Below, piece by piece: positions 36,738 to 46,206 of a stretch of DNA of 64,000 nt. The stretch's first letter is position 1. Every line of letters starts with the position of its first letter. This DNA is from Bacteroidales bacterium (GTDB lineage: Bacteria > Bacteroidota > Bacteroidia > Bacteroidales > UBA932). A program made the translations under genes and the position numbers. The stretch is taken from contig JAGCVS010000010.1 in the NCBI GenBank assembly GCA_017962235.1, positions 62,001 to 126,000 of the forward strand, in the 5' to 3' direction. The notes below the pieces were generated by a model. That model made no database searches. It was not told the origin of the DNA and was given only the letters and a program-made list of their open reading frames with translations.

Positions 36738-38006
36738 ATGCGCGATACTAAAATTTGTGTCATTGGCTTGGGTTACGTGGGGCTTCCTCTTGCCCGTTTA
36801 TTTTCAACCAAGTATAAAACAGTGGGTTTCGATATGAACAAGAATCGTTGTGATGCATTGATGGCAGGTCATGATGCTACGCTCGAAGTGGCTGATGACA
36901 TTCTTCAGGATGCTATCAATAATCATGGCTTCATCTGTACTAGTGACATCGAGAAGATTAAGGATTGCAACTTCTACATTGTGGCAGTTCCTACTCCCGT
37001 GGATGATGACAACAATCCTGACCTTACTCCGCTGGTTGGAGCAAGTACCACTGTTGGTAAGGTCATCAGTAAGGGTGATGTCGTGGTTTATGAATCCACC
37101 GTTTATCCTGGCGTAACCGAGGATGAGTGCATTCCAGTTGTGGAGAAGGTCTCAGGTCTGAAGATGAATGTTGATTTCTACGGAGGCTATAGCCCTGAGC
37201 GGATTAATCCTGGTGATAAGCAGCACACGGTGGAACACATTAAGAAAGTTACTTCTGGTTCAACCCCAGAGATTGGTAAGTACATCAATGAGGTTTACAG
37301 TAGTGTAATTACCGCTGGGACGCACCTTGCTCCTACCATTAAAGTTGCTGAAGCTGCCAAAGTTATTGAGAACAGCCAGAGAGACATAAACATTGCTTTT
37401 GTAAACGAACTCTCCAAGATTTTCAACAAAATGGGTATAGATACCCTTGATGTCCTTGAAGCAGCGGGCACAAAGTGGAACTTCCTTCCGTTCCGTCCTG
37501 GTCTGGTTGGAGGTCATTGCATCGGGGTGGATCCGTATTATTTAGCACAATGCGCACAGCGCCATGGTTATAATCCTGAAATAATACTTGCTGGACGCCG
37601 AATGAACGATGGTATGGGTGAATATGTGGTGACGGAGACCATAAAACTGATGCTAAAGAAAGGGATACAAGTGTTGAATTCTGAAATCATTATTCTCGGT
37701 TTTACATTTAAGGAGAATTGCCCAGATGTGCGCAATACTAAGGTGATAGATATTTACAAGGCCTTGAAAGAGTATAATCTTAACATCACAATATATGATC
37801 CATGGGCAAATCCCACAGTTGTTGAGCATGAATATGGTATTAAGGTAGTAAATGAACTTCCTACTGAAAAATTTGATGCACTCATTGCAGCTGTTGCCCA
37901 CAAAGAGTTTAAAGACAGAGATGTTCTTACTTTATTGAAAGATAAGCACGTCATATTTGATGTTAAGTGCATGCTTGATAGAAGTGTTGTTGATGGAAGA
38001 CTGTAA
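36738..38006 (+). CDS. UDP-N-acetyl-hexosamine dehydrogenase (WbpO/TviB-like)
   Basis: 422 aa. The NAD domain reads KICVIGLGYVGLPLARLFS, with VAVPTPVDDDNNPDLTPL, the GGYSPERINPGDK block and the catalytic Cys in GLVGGHCIGVDPYYLA. The SPERINPGD and GHCIGVDPYYL forms are those of UDP-GalNAc/UDP-GlcNAc dehydrogenases, not of Ugd. It pairs with the epimerase at 33386 to make UDP-GalNAcA, as TviB/TviC do for Vi antigen. The next gene overlaps by one base. Confidence 0.92.
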   Translation: MRDTKICVIGLGYVGLPLARLFSTKYKTVGFDMNKNRCDALMAGHDATLEVADDILQDAINNHGFICTSDIEKIKDCNFYIVAVPTPVDDDNNPDLTPLVGASTTVGKVISKGDVVVYESTVYPGVTEDECIPVVEKVSGLKMNVDFYGGYSPERINPGDKQHTVEHIKKVTSGSTPEIGKYINEVYSSVITAGTHLAPTIKVAEAAKVIENSQRDINIAFVNELSKIFNKMGIDTLDVLEAAGTKWNFLPFRPGLVGGHCIGVDPYYLAQCAQRHGYNPEIILAGRRMNDGMGEYVVTETIKLMLKKGIQVLNSEIIILGFTFKENCPDVRNTKVIDIYKALKEYNLNITIYDPWANPTVVEHEYGIKVVNELPTEKFDALIAAVAHKEFKDRDVLTLLKDKHVIFDVKCMLDRSVVDGRL

Positions 38007-39091
38007 TGAAGAAAGTTATTTGCTTTATTAATTCCTTGGGGGCTGGAGGTGCGCAGCGGCAACTAGTAGGATTAGCTATTTTTCTAAAAGAGAAAGGCTA
38101 TGATGTAAGAGTGGCTGTTTACCATGGTGATTCATTTTATGTTAATGAGTTGCAAAAATGTGAAGTACCATACTTTTATTGGAAGGATGCCGCCAATCCT
38201 TTCCGTAGATTGTATAAGATAGCTAGACACATTCGCAAAGAGAACCCCGATGTGGTTATTTCATATATTGAAACACCTAATATTTGCGCATGTGTAGCGA
38301 AGTTATTCAATAAAAGTTTTAGACTGATTGTTTCAGAGCGAAGTTCGACTCTCAAAACAGGTATTAAAGAAAGAATCAGATTCAATCTATATAGATTTGC
38401 TGATATAGTTCTGCCCAATTCTTATAGTCAGGGTAGGTATATTAAGCAGACTTTTCCTTTTCTTGCATCAAAAACTGTTACTGTCCCTAACTTCGTTGAT
38501 TTATCTCTTTTTACACCACAACCGGGTCGCACTAGACGATCTATTCCAGAGATTATTGTTGTCGCAAGTATAAGTGAAAGAAAGAATACCATAGGTTTAA
38601 TCGAAGCAATAGCTCATCTCAAAAATGAAGGCTGCAGATTCCACTTTAGTTGGTATGGGCTGAATTCGGAGAATAATACATACATCGATAGATGCTATGA
38701 CTATATAGAATCTCTACACATCGATGACTGTATAGTACTTAAAGAGAAAACGATTCATATCAGAGAGCAGTATCAAACAGCCGACTTTTTTTGTTTACCA
38801 TCTTTTTATGAGGGTACACCAAATGTGATATGTGAGGCAATGGCATGCGGTTTGCCTGTAATTTGCAGTGATGTATGTGACAATAGTCGCTATGTAGAAT
38901 CTGGTAAGAATGGGTTTTTGTTTGACCCTAATAATCTGGACACCATGGTCGATGCATTTAAAAAATTGTTTTCCCTCGATGATGATGACTATTATAGATT
39001 TAGTCAACATAGTCGTGCGATAGCCGAGCATACTTTCTCCAAGGACAGATTTGTGGATTCGTATGTTGCTTTAATCGAGAATAGATTGTAA
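38006..39091 (+). CDS. GT4 glycosyltransferase
   Basis: 361 aa. The N-terminus has the glycine-rich acceptor loop INSLGAGGAQRQLVGLA, found in many polysaccharide GT4 enzymes. The donor domain has VASISERKNTIGLIEAI and the E-x7-E motif in LPSFYEGTPNVICEAMACGLPVI, followed by CSDVCDNSRYV. The call to GT4 is firm. The sugar added is unknown. Confidence 0.92.
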   Translation: MKKVICFINSLGAGGAQRQLVGLAIFLKEKGYDVRVAVYHGDSFYVNELQKCEVPYFYWKDAANPFRRLYKIARHIRKENPDVVISYIETPNICACVAKLFNKSFRLIVSERSSTLKTGIKERIRFNLYRFADIVLPNSYSQGRYIKQTFPFLASKTVTVPNFVDLSLFTPQPGRTRRSIPEIIVVASISERKNTIGLIEAIAHLKNEGCRFHFSWYGLNSENNTYIDRCYDYIESLHIDDCIVLKEKTIHIREQYQTADFFCLPSFYEGTPNVICEAMACGLPVICSDVCDNSRYVESGKNGFLFDPNNLDTMVDAFKKLFSLDDDDYYRFSQHSRAIAEHTFSKDRFVDSYVALIENRL

Positions 39092-39094
39092 AGT

Positions 39095-39580
39095 GTGAGT
39101 TATTATCACGATATGGGAAGGTATAAAGGAAATTTTAAGGGACTATTCTTTATAATATGTTTTAGGATAGCGCATTTTTTTACAATCAATAAACTACTTT
39201 TTGTATTGGGCTGTCCGATATGGCTTTTATATCGGTTGGTATTCAACTACCTTCTTGGTATTGATATTAGCGAAAAGACGTCAATCGGAAAAGGATTCGT
39301 TATTTGGCACGGAATGGGGCTTGTGGTCAATCCTACAACCATTATTGGGAACAATGTTACATTACGACATAATACCACTATTGGCAGTGCATATAAAGAT
39401 GGACCTTCTCCAGTAATTGAAGATGATGTGGATATTGGAGGGAACTGTGTTATTTTGGGGGGTGTTACAATCGGTTGTGGTGCCATAGTAGGTGCAGGAG
39501 CGGTTGTTGTTAAGGATGTCCCTTCTGGTATAGTGGTGGTGGGTAATCCGGCACATGAGATAAGCAAAAAAGCAAAATAA
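39095..39580 (+). CDS. CysE/WcaF-like hexapeptide acetyltransferase
   Basis: 161 aa from GTG 39095 (ATG 39113 is an alternative). A hydrophobic first third ([32 protein letters not shown]) precedes beta-helix turns [36 protein letters not shown] and [16 protein letters not shown]. The His in WHGMG is the probable catalytic base. Serine-acetyltransferase-like proteins of this short form O-acetylate sugars in many polysaccharide loci. Cysteine synthesis is unlikely here because the long N-terminal CysE domain is missing. Confidence 0.87.
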   Translation: MSYYHDMGRYKGNFKGLFFIICFRIAHFFTINKLLFVLGCPIWLLYRLVFNYLLGIDISEKTSIGKGFVIWHGMGLVVNPTTIIGNNVTLRHNTTIGSAYKDGPSPVIEDDVDIGGNCVILGGVTIGCGAIVGAGAVVVKDVPSGIVVVGNPAHEISKKAK

Positions 39581-39581
39581 A

Positions 39582-40667
39582 ATGACGGACGTACTTCTTG
39601 TTGGTGCTGCTGATGGGAATGGGGGAATACGCTCATGGACAAATCGTTTTTTGAACGATTTTCCAGATGATGAATTTAGAGTCTTTCTGGCCCCTATCTC
39701 ATATAGAAGGTGTAAATCAACTAGCACCGCGCTGGTTCATCGAATAGTTGATGGGTTGTTAGATTTGCGATATGTCTATAACAACACTAAGCGCGCAATA
39801 AAGAGTAACCACATTAGAATATGCCATATTGCAACCAGCGGAAGTATAGGTTCTTTGCGGGACATTGTATTGGCCCGGTTGTGTCGCAGACATGGTATTA
39901 AAACAATAATGCATTGCCACTACGGTTGTTTGATAGATGACTTTAAAAGCCATGGCGTAGTTGGTTGGCTACTCAAACGATCCATTAGTTTGTGTGACCA
40001 GATATGGGTACTTGATAGTAAGTCTTTTGCGTTTTTGCAGAAGATTGATGAATATAAAGATAAAGTGTTTTTGACGCCTAACTTTATTGATGTTAATGTG
40101 TCTGAGGACACTATCCCTAATGATTTTAAAAGGGTGCTTTATGTTGGCAACTTAATACCTACAAAAGGGATTTATGAGTTAGCGTCAGCTGTAATGAATT
40201 GCGATGTGCGATTGGATCTCATTGGACCTGGCGAGGATGTGGTGATACAACATTTAAAGACTATCGTTGGTGAACAGCTGGGAAAGAGAGTCTTTATACA
40301 TGGAAAGCTTCCCAACGCCGAAGCCATCTGCTTCATGCGCAATGTTGATATTATTGCACTGCCAACTTATTATCCTTGGGAAGCATTTCCAATATCTATT
40401 CTTGAAGCAATGAGTCTTTCAAAGATGGTGATATCCTGTCATCGTGCTGCTATACCGGATATGCTGACCGATTTACACGGTAATAGGTGTGGTATCCTAG
40501 TCGCGGAAAAGTCTGCTGACGAGATTGAAAAAGCGATTAAATGGTGTCAGCAATTTAAATCTCAAGCAATTAAGATGTGTCATGAGGCTTTTTTGAAAGT
40601 AGATTCATCATATCGCACAGATATCGTGTTCGAGACTTATAGGAGGAATTATAGAGAATTGTTATAA
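39582..40667 (+). CDS. GT4 glycosyltransferase
   Basis: 361 aa. It opens VLLVGAADGNGGIRSWTNRFLND, an acceptor-loop pattern. The donor domain contains VLYVGNLIPTKGIYELASAV, LIGPGEDVVIQHL, FIHGKLPNAEAICFM and ALPTYYPWEAFPISILEAMSL with the E-x7-E pattern. It fits GT4 throughout. Overlaps the next gene by one base. Confidence 0.9.
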   Translation: MTDVLLVGAADGNGGIRSWTNRFLNDFPDDEFRVFLAPISYRRCKSTSTALVHRIVDGLLDLRYVYNNTKRAIKSNHIRICHIATSGSIGSLRDIVLARLCRRHGIKTIMHCHYGCLIDDFKSHGVVGWLLKRSISLCDQIWVLDSKSFAFLQKIDEYKDKVFLTPNFIDVNVSEDTIPNDFKRVLYVGNLIPTKGIYELASAVMNCDVRLDLIGPGEDVVIQHLKTIVGEQLGKRVFIHGKLPNAEAICFMRNVDIIALPTYYPWEAFPISILEAMSLSKMVISCHRAAIPDMLTDLHGNRCGILVAEKSADEIEKAIKWCQQFKSQAIKMCHEAFLKVDSSYRTDIVFETYRRNYRELL

Positions 40668-41704
40668 TGAAACAAATCAGATTCATTGAGAACAAAAAGA
40701 TTCTATGGGTAGATAGAGATAGAGCGGTGTTTGCGAGGGGATATATTTTGTATAGTAGCCCATTATCAAATAGTGGATGGAAGAGAATCGGAGTTATTAC
40801 TGATGGTATTAATTCATTTTTGTCTCATTTCTCTTTAACCCGCCGTTTTACACGTGCCGAGATTACCAGATATTATTCGTTGGGTGATGGAACGGAGCTT
40901 TGTATTGCCAGAAAAGGAATCTTTCGCCGCGATAAAGGAGAGAAACGGTTTAAAAAAACCTTTAACGTCCTTCGAGGCTCTCGTCCTATGAATATTTGTG
41001 AAGGGATTGATGGAACTCTTTACTTTGGCGAGTATTTCGCTAATATGGAGAAACTGCCAGTCCACATATATAAATCCGCAGATAGTGGAAGGAGTTGGGA
41101 GGTTGTGTATACGTTCCCTAAAGGTAGTATTAATCATATTCATGGAATCTTTTTTGACCCATATACACAATGGCTTTGGCTAGCTACCGGAGATCGCGAA
41201 AATGAATGTGTTATCGGATATACGAAGGATGGTTTTAAAACATTAAATGAAGTATTTCGCGGAGGTCAAGAATATCGTACATGTGTTTTATTCTTCTACA
41301 GGGACTTTATAGTCTTTGGTACTGATTCACAGTATATAAAGAACACAATAAAGAGATTTGATCGTGCGAGCCAGACGGTTGAGGATTTACAGCCAGTTCA
41401 AGGTCCAATTATTAAGGGAACTCAAATAGGAGATTTTGCAATGGTCTCTACGGATGTGGAGCCATCAGATGTCAACAAAGACAACAAAGCATACATATGG
41501 TTTTCAAAGAATGGAGTACATTGGGAGACGCTTTACTCAGCAGAGAAGGACTGGCTTAACCCAACTTTATTCCAGTTTGGAGTGTTTGATTTGCCGCAGT
41601 ATGAATCGGGGTATAGTGGTAATAAGTTTTTTGCAACAGGAAAGGCTTTGAAAGGATGCGGGGGTGATACTATAGTATTTGAAGATATCTGTACTAACAA
41701 TTAA
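40667..41704 (+). CDS. beta-propeller protein with Asp-box (BNR) repeats, function unknown
   Basis: 345 aa. At least two Asp-box-like motifs are visible: KSADSGRSWEVV (about residues 140-150) and FSKNGVHWETL (about 280-290), with a weaker one at YTKDGFKTLNEV. This suggests a sialidase-like propeller fold. There is no signal peptide and no FRIP or catalytic Arg triad that I can recognise, so a sialidase activity is not supported. It lies between a glycosyltransferase and ACP 3. It could bind or process the glycan in the cytoplasm. Confidence 0.68.
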   Translation: MKQIRFIENKKILWVDRDRAVFARGYILYSSPLSNSGWKRIGVITDGINSFLSHFSLTRRFTRAEITRYYSLGDGTELCIARKGIFRRDKGEKRFKKTFNVLRGSRPMNICEGIDGTLYFGEYFANMEKLPVHIYKSADSGRSWEVVYTFPKGSINHIHGIFFDPYTQWLWLATGDRENECVIGYTKDGFKTLNEVFRGGQEYRTCVLFFYRDFIVFGTDSQYIKNTIKRFDRASQTVEDLQPVQGPIIKGTQIGDFAMVSTDVEPSDVNKDNKAYIWFSKNGVHWETLYSAEKDWLNPTLFQFGVFDLPQYESGYSGNKFFATGKALKGCGGDTIVFEDICTNN

Positions 41705-41725
41705 CAATATAAGTATAGCGGTTAT

Positions 41726-41941
41726 ATGGAAAAGTTTAAAGAATTGCTTGCAGAAGCACTGGAAAGGGAAGATGAGATTAAAATGGAAGATGAGTTCCGC
41801 AGTTATGATGAATGGAGTTCCATTGCATATCTATCAATCATTGCTTTCATGGACGAAGTGTATGACACTCAACTAGAAGAAGCTGAGTTCAAACAGCTTA
41901 AAACTGTACAGGATATGTACAATGCATGCACAAAGAAATAA
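41726..41941 (+). CDS. acyl carrier protein (ACP 3)
   Basis: 71 aa acidic protein. The carrier motif is YDEWSSIAYLSIIAFMDEVYD with Ser32 as the likely phosphopantetheine site, very like DEWSSLIGLS in ACP 1. It ends QLKTVQDMYNAC, matching helix III. It lies 3 bases before KAS III 2 and opens acyl cassette B. Also open in an overlapping frame (41679-41876), but the carrier motif decides the frame. Confidence 0.87.
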   Translation: MEKFKELLAEALEREDEIKMEDEFRSYDEWSSIAYLSIIAFMDEVYDTQLEEAEFKQLKTVQDMYNACTKK

Positions 41942-41944
41942 GGT

Positions 41945-43021
41945 ATGGCATTTATTCAGTATAAAGGCGTAGGTATTACTGCCATGAGTGCAGCAGTACC
42001 TAAGCGGGTGATTAACAACAGAGAGTATACAGAAGTCTTTAGTGCCGAAGAGGCTAATGAGATAGTTGATAAGACCGGTATAGAAGAACGGCGCTTCTCA
42101 GATGAAGAGACTTGTTCTTCAGACCTTTGCTTTGCTGCAGCGGAGAGGTTGATTACTGATAATAATATAAACAAGGAAGAGGTTGATTTGCTTGTGTTTA
42201 TCTCTCAAACGCCAGATTATAGGATGCCGGCAACGTCTTGTACATTACAAGACCGTTTGGGCCTTCCTAACTCTACTATTGCTTTTGATATCACTTTGGG
42301 CTGTTCTGCATTCATATATGGTTTGTCAGTCGTCTACAGTATGATGGAGCATAGTGGCTTGCGAAAAGCACTGCTTCTTGACGGCGAGACCCGGTCAAAG
42401 GTTTATTCTCCCCGTGACCGCCGCAGTGCATTTCTTTTTGGCGATGGTGGCGTTGCTGTATTGATTGAAAGAGATTCTAAGTTTGGGACAAGTACTTTCT
42501 CATTAAATACAGATGGATCTCGTGCAGACCTTATCATGATTCCTGCCGGCGGTTATCGTAAGATGAGTTCTGCCGACACCGTTGTCGAAAAAGTAGTAGA
42601 TGAGTTCGGCAATATGCGAAGTGAAGAGCAAGGGTATATGCGTGGCGGTGATGTGTTCAATTTCGTTATCCGCGAGATTCCTCGCGATATCAAGAATACG
42701 GTAGCGTATGCTGGTAAAGAGATAGAAGGTTTTGACTATGTGGTTTTTCATCAGGCTAACAACTTCATAAATGGCTATATTGCAAAAAAAATGAAGCTCA
42801 ATGCCGATAGAATCCCTTCCACAATTGCCAAGTTTGGTAATACATCTTCTGTCTCCGTTCCGTTGACCATTGTCAGTGAATTGAAAGGGAAACTGAATGG
42901 TAAGAAGGATCTCTTGCTCACTGCTTTTGGGGTGGGGATGACATGGGCAACTGGGGTTGTACCTTTTGTGGATTGTAATATAAGCGATATTGTTGAAGTA
43001 GAACATGGACAAGCAGTTTAA
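41945..43021 (+). CDS. 3-oxoacyl-ACP synthase III (KAS III, second)
   Basis: 358 aa thiolase-fold enzyme. The catalytic Cys is C120 in DITLGCSAFIYGL, the His is in VVFHQANNFI and the Asn in FGNTSSVSVPLTI, giving a full triad. GIEERRFSDEET and the FGVGMTWATGVV end are typical of FabH-like proteins. It overlaps the following SDR by 17 bases. Paralogous to the enzyme at 21976, with the same gene order ACP then KAS III. Confidence 0.9.
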   Translation: MAFIQYKGVGITAMSAAVPKRVINNREYTEVFSAEEANEIVDKTGIEERRFSDEETCSSDLCFAAAERLITDNNINKEEVDLLVFISQTPDYRMPATSCTLQDRLGLPNSTIAFDITLGCSAFIYGLSVVYSMMEHSGLRKALLLDGETRSKVYSPRDRRSAFLFGDGGVAVLIERDSKFGTSTFSLNTDGSRADLIMIPAGGYRKMSSADTVVEKVVDEFGNMRSEEQGYMRGGDVFNFVIREIPRDIKNTVAYAGKEIEGFDYVVFHQANNFINGYIAKKMKLNADRIPSTIAKFGNTSSVSVPLTIVSELKGKLNGKKDLLLTAFGVGMTWATGVVPFVDCNISDIVEVEHGQAV

Positions 43022-43778
43022 TCCGTTTTCTCTAGAAGGAAAAGTCGTTGTTATTTCCGGTGCTGCGTCAGGTATTGCACGTCAATGTGCCATCAGTTGC
43101 TCAAAAATGGGAGCAAAGCTCATTCTTTTGGATATGAATGAGGAAGGTCTTATGGAAACCATGGAGATGGTGAAAAGGCCAAAAGAACACTATTGGGCTT
43201 CAGTGAACCTTCTGGAGTATGAGAAGGTCGGCAGTATTATCAAGGATGCAGTGGCAAAGGTTGGCAGAATCAATGGTCTGTTGAATTGCGCAGGCATTTC
43301 TACAACGAATCTATTCAAGCTTACTAAGCCGGAAGAGTTGGATAAGTTCTTTCATGTGAATGTTTATACAGGCTACTTTCTGGCTCAGGAATGTACCAAG
43401 ATGGGTAATCTGTCGAAAGAGGGTGGTAGTATAGTATTTTTTTCTTCAGTTGCCGGTAGTTTTGGGGAGGTGGGCAAGTCTACTTATGGAATGACCAAGG
43501 CGGCTTTGCTAAATCTGGCCAAACATCTGGCTTGTGAAATGGCACGAAAAAACGTTCGTGTGAACTCTATTTCTCCCGGTGCCATCTGCACACCTATCAA
43601 TATGAACCTTCCGCACATGAAAGACCCTGAAAAGCGTGCAGTATTGGAGTCACAGCATCTGCTGGGCTTGGGTGAAACAACAGATATCGCGTATGCTTGT
43701 ATTTACCTGCTAAGTGATGCTAGCCGATGGGTGACGGGTACTAATCTGTTTGTGGATGGCGGTTTTAGTGTAAGGTGA
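43005..43778 (+). CDS. SDR, FabG-like reductase of cassette B
   Basis: 257 aa classical SDR. Cofactor motif ISGAASGIARQCAIS, NCAG, active site FFSSVAGSFGEVGKSTYGMTK (Ser, Tyr, Lys) and LLSDASRWVTGTNLFVDGG at the end. The opening FNPFSLEGKVVVISGAAS matches FNPYSLEGKSVLITGGAG in the SDR of cassette A at 18862, so the two cassettes share ancestry. It probably reduces the acetoacetyl-type product of KAS III. Confidence 0.88.
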   Translation: MDKQFNPFSLEGKVVVISGAASGIARQCAISCSKMGAKLILLDMNEEGLMETMEMVKRPKEHYWASVNLLEYEKVGSIIKDAVAKVGRINGLLNCAGISTTNLFKLTKPEELDKFFHVNVYTGYFLAQECTKMGNLSKEGGSIVFFSSVAGSFGEVGKSTYGMTKAALLNLAKHLACEMARKNVRVNSISPGAICTPINMNLPHMKDPEKRAVLESQHLLGLGETTDIAYACIYLLSDASRWVTGTNLFVDGGFSVR

Positions 43779-44362
43779 TGCTTACTGTAAGTTATATCAC
43801 TAATAGAATCTTTAATTCGAGAACATATATCCTCTCAGACCCGAATAGTAATATCGTTTGGCTTGTGGATTGTGGAGATGTTGATAGAATAGTAGAGAGT
43901 ATTGGAGAAAAACAAGTAGCGGGGGTATTACTTACACATGTGCATTTTGATCATATTTATGGATTGAAAGAGTTAATGGCAAAATACCCTAAGGTGTTAG
44001 TTTATACAAATGGGTTTGGCGCCGAGGCCTTAAAATCCCCCAAACAGAATCTTTCTCATTATCATTCTGACTATAATGACGTTTCAATTGATGCGCCAGA
44101 AAATATATTCATATTGAAAGAGGGAGACAGTTTTGAGTTATTTGGCTATACTGTGCAAATCTATGAAACCCCTGGCCATTCCCCAAGTTGTTTAACTTTC
44201 ATCGTTGCCGGGTTGGCGTTTACAGGGGATGCGTATATCCCAGGAGTAAAAGTGTTTACTGGTTTCCCACACTCTAATAGAAAGCAAGCAGCTTCTTCTT
44301 TGGATAAGATTCTGCGATTGACGTCCAATTGTAGTATAATGCCTGGACATTCTGTGCAATAG
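43775..44362 (+). CDS. metallo-beta-lactamase-fold hydrolase
   Basis: 195 aa. The zinc motif HVHFDHIYGL (HxHxDH) is at about residues 52-61, with a further His in ETPGHSPSCLTF, Asp in FTGDAYIPG and a final GHS. This is the glyoxalase II/thioesterase-like subgroup. Its start overlaps the SDR stop by 4 bases. In small polyketide pathways MBL-fold enzymes can act as thioesterases, so release of the acyl chain from ACP 3 is a reasonable guess. A glyoxalase II role is the default alternative. Confidence 0.87.
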   Translation: MMLTVSYITNRIFNSRTYILSDPNSNIVWLVDCGDVDRIVESIGEKQVAGVLLTHVHFDHIYGLKELMAKYPKVLVYTNGFGAEALKSPKQNLSHYHSDYNDVSIDAPENIFILKEGDSFELFGYTVQIYETPGHSPSCLTFIVAGLAFTGDAYIPGVKVFTGFPHSNRKQAASSLDKILRLTSNCSIMPGHSVQ

Positions 44363-44391
44363 AAATAGGAAATATTGATTAACGTGATACT

Positions 44392-45348
44392 ATGAATGAC
44401 TTGATAGTTAAGAAGACTATAGAATTGACTGATGGAGAGATTGTCCGGATAAACCAATTGTTCAACAGCGTTTTTGGACATGTCAGGACAGTAGAGGTGT
44501 TCAAGAATCAGTATCTGAACACCCCTTTGGGTTATTCATACCATGTAATGATGTATGAAGGAGATGAACTCATAGGCTTCCATTCCGGTATGCCATTCTA
44601 TTACGAGAACAAAGGGCAAAGGTTTATTGCTGGTCTGGGGATCGATACCATGACAGCAGAGGGTCATAGGGATTTCTTCAATGTCAGGGATATGTTTGCT
44701 GCGTGTGAAAAAGCCATGAAGGCCGAAGGATGTGTATTGCGTATAGGTTTCCCTAATGATAAGTCTTACCCTGTTCTGAAGAAAGGCTTCAAATATAAAG
44801 ACATCGGTAAACTGGATACATATTTCCTTCCTATCAGAATTGGAGGTATAAAACATTACTTTAGGTTATTGAATCCGCTGTCAAAGTTTTTTTCGTGGTG
44901 TGTTATCCAGTTGTCAAGATTCTCCAGTGACCGAGAGGTGTGTGTATATCAATACCAAAAAGAATCAGAATCTTTTGATTCGATTCGCTACAAATGGTAT
45001 GGCGGTGATTATCGTATTGTGACAATTGAAGGTGTTACGGCTCATTATCGGGTTTTAAATCATGAAGGAGTTCAAACAGCATTTATTGTTGATGTTGAGC
45101 CGCGTTGCAAGGCTTTGTTTGACGCGGTGGTGAGAGAAGTATACACCAGAGAGCATAAGTCTATAGATTTGGTTATGTATGTTGGGCATTTGTCGTTCAA
45201 GCCTATGAGCTTGCTCAAAATGCCTCATAAGTTTGAGCCAAAGCACTTTAACTTTACGTGTAAGCCTTTAGACAATGAATCGTTTGATGATTCACTGTAT
45301 GATATAAATAAATGGAACGTGAACTTGTCAAATTATGACCTGGTTTGA
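44392..45348 (+). CDS. GNAT-family N-acyltransferase
   Basis: 318 aa. The N-terminal half is GNAT-like: YSYHVMMYEGDELIGFHSGMP, then AGLGIDTMTAEGHRDFFNVRDMF, where the V-x-P position and acyl-CoA loop are usually found, and GCVLRIGFPNDKSYPVLKKGFKYKDIG. The C-terminal half is a second domain of unclear kind, as in two-domain GNATs of polysaccharide loci. As it follows an ACP, KAS III, SDR and MBL, it is a candidate for moving the new acyl group to an amino sugar. Confidence 0.75.
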   Translation: MNDLIVKKTIELTDGEIVRINQLFNSVFGHVRTVEVFKNQYLNTPLGYSYHVMMYEGDELIGFHSGMPFYYENKGQRFIAGLGIDTMTAEGHRDFFNVRDMFAACEKAMKAEGCVLRIGFPNDKSYPVLKKGFKYKDIGKLDTYFLPIRIGGIKHYFRLLNPLSKFFSWCVIQLSRFSSDREVCVYQYQKESESFDSIRYKWYGGDYRIVTIEGVTAHYRVLNHEGVQTAFIVDVEPRCKALFDAVVREVYTREHKSIDLVMYVGHLSFKPMSLLKMPHKFEPKHFNFTCKPLDNESFDDSLYDINKWNVNLSNYDLV

Positions 45349-45360
45349 AATCTTAACAAT

Positions 45361-46206
45361 ATGAGCAAGAAGGTAGCAATAATTACAATGGATGTGGAGG
45401 ACTGGTACCACACATATTTTCCCGAGGATAATGTTGATAGATCATATTCTCTAATGGATGGTCTTGACGTTGCCCTTGACGTTATGAGAAAAAGGGGTAT
45501 AAAAGGATCTTTCTTTGTGGTTGGAGAAATTGCAGCGTCATTGTCAGATACACTGAAGCGTATGGATAGTGAAGGTCATGATATCGCATGTCATAATAAT
45601 GAGCATATACGCCCATTGTCAATGGACAAAGAGCAATTTCGATCACAACTCTTAAAGGCTAAACAAGAGGTAGAAAGAATCTTAGGCCATGCCGTGCTCG
45701 GATATAGGGCGCCAAGTTTTGCTATTGATGATGAACGGTTGTCAATTGTAGAGGATTTGGGTTTTAAGTGGGATTCTAGCAAACTTCAACCCCAGAAGAG
45801 TACCAAATATGGTTATTTGGCTCTTCCCGGTTTCACGGAGGTTTCACCGTGCATCTACAGTAACAAAGAGGGTTTCATGGAATTTGAAGTCAGTACACAG
45901 AAGATAGGAAGTATGAATATGCTGCTTGGCGGTGGATACTTCAGGATGCTTCCTTGGCCTTTTATGAAGTGGATGACAAAACGTTATCTCAGAACAGGGA
46001 ATCCATACATAATGTATATTCATCCAATTGACTTATCCCATAGGAGGATGCCAAAAGTAAAGGTCGGGGGCATTAATAAGTATTTGCGTACTCACATAGG
46101 ACGGCGACATATGCTTCAACGATTCAATAAAGTATTGGATTTGTTGGAGAAGAATGGCTATTCTTTTGTTACGATTGAACAACTAAGAAGCGAAATTAAT
46201 GGTTAA
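45361..46206 (+). CDS. polysaccharide deacetylase (NodB-homology, XrtA-type)
   Basis: 281 aa. Metal-site motifs: IITMDVEDWYHTYF (catalytic and metal Asp), DIACHNNEHIRPLS (His pair) and GYRAPSFAIDDERL. The end IMYIHPIDLSHRRMP and a following Arg-rich stretch are like the deacetylases associated with exopolysaccharide export loci. No signal peptide, so it probably acts on a lipid-linked or nucleotide-linked sugar on the cytoplasmic side. It might free an amine for re-acylation by the upstream GNAT; that link is inference. Confidence 0.88.
   Translation: MSKKVAIITMDVEDWYHTYFPEDNVDRSYSLMDGLDVALDVMRKRGIKGSFFVVGEIAASLSDTLKRMDSEGHDIACHNNEHIRPLSMDKEQFRSQLLKAKQEVERILGHAVLGYRAPSFAIDDERLSIVEDLGFKWDSSKLQPQKSTKYGYLALPGFTEVSPCIYSNKEGFMEFEVSTQKIGSMNMLLGGGYFRMLPWPFMKWMTKRYLRTGNPYIMYIHPIDLSHRRMPKVKVGGINKYLRTHIGRRHMLQRFNKVLDLLEKNGYSFVTIEQLRSEING

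Noticed and set aside
40667-41704. Sialidase
   Set aside because: Asp boxes are present, but there is no FRIP motif, Arg triad or signal peptide that I can see.
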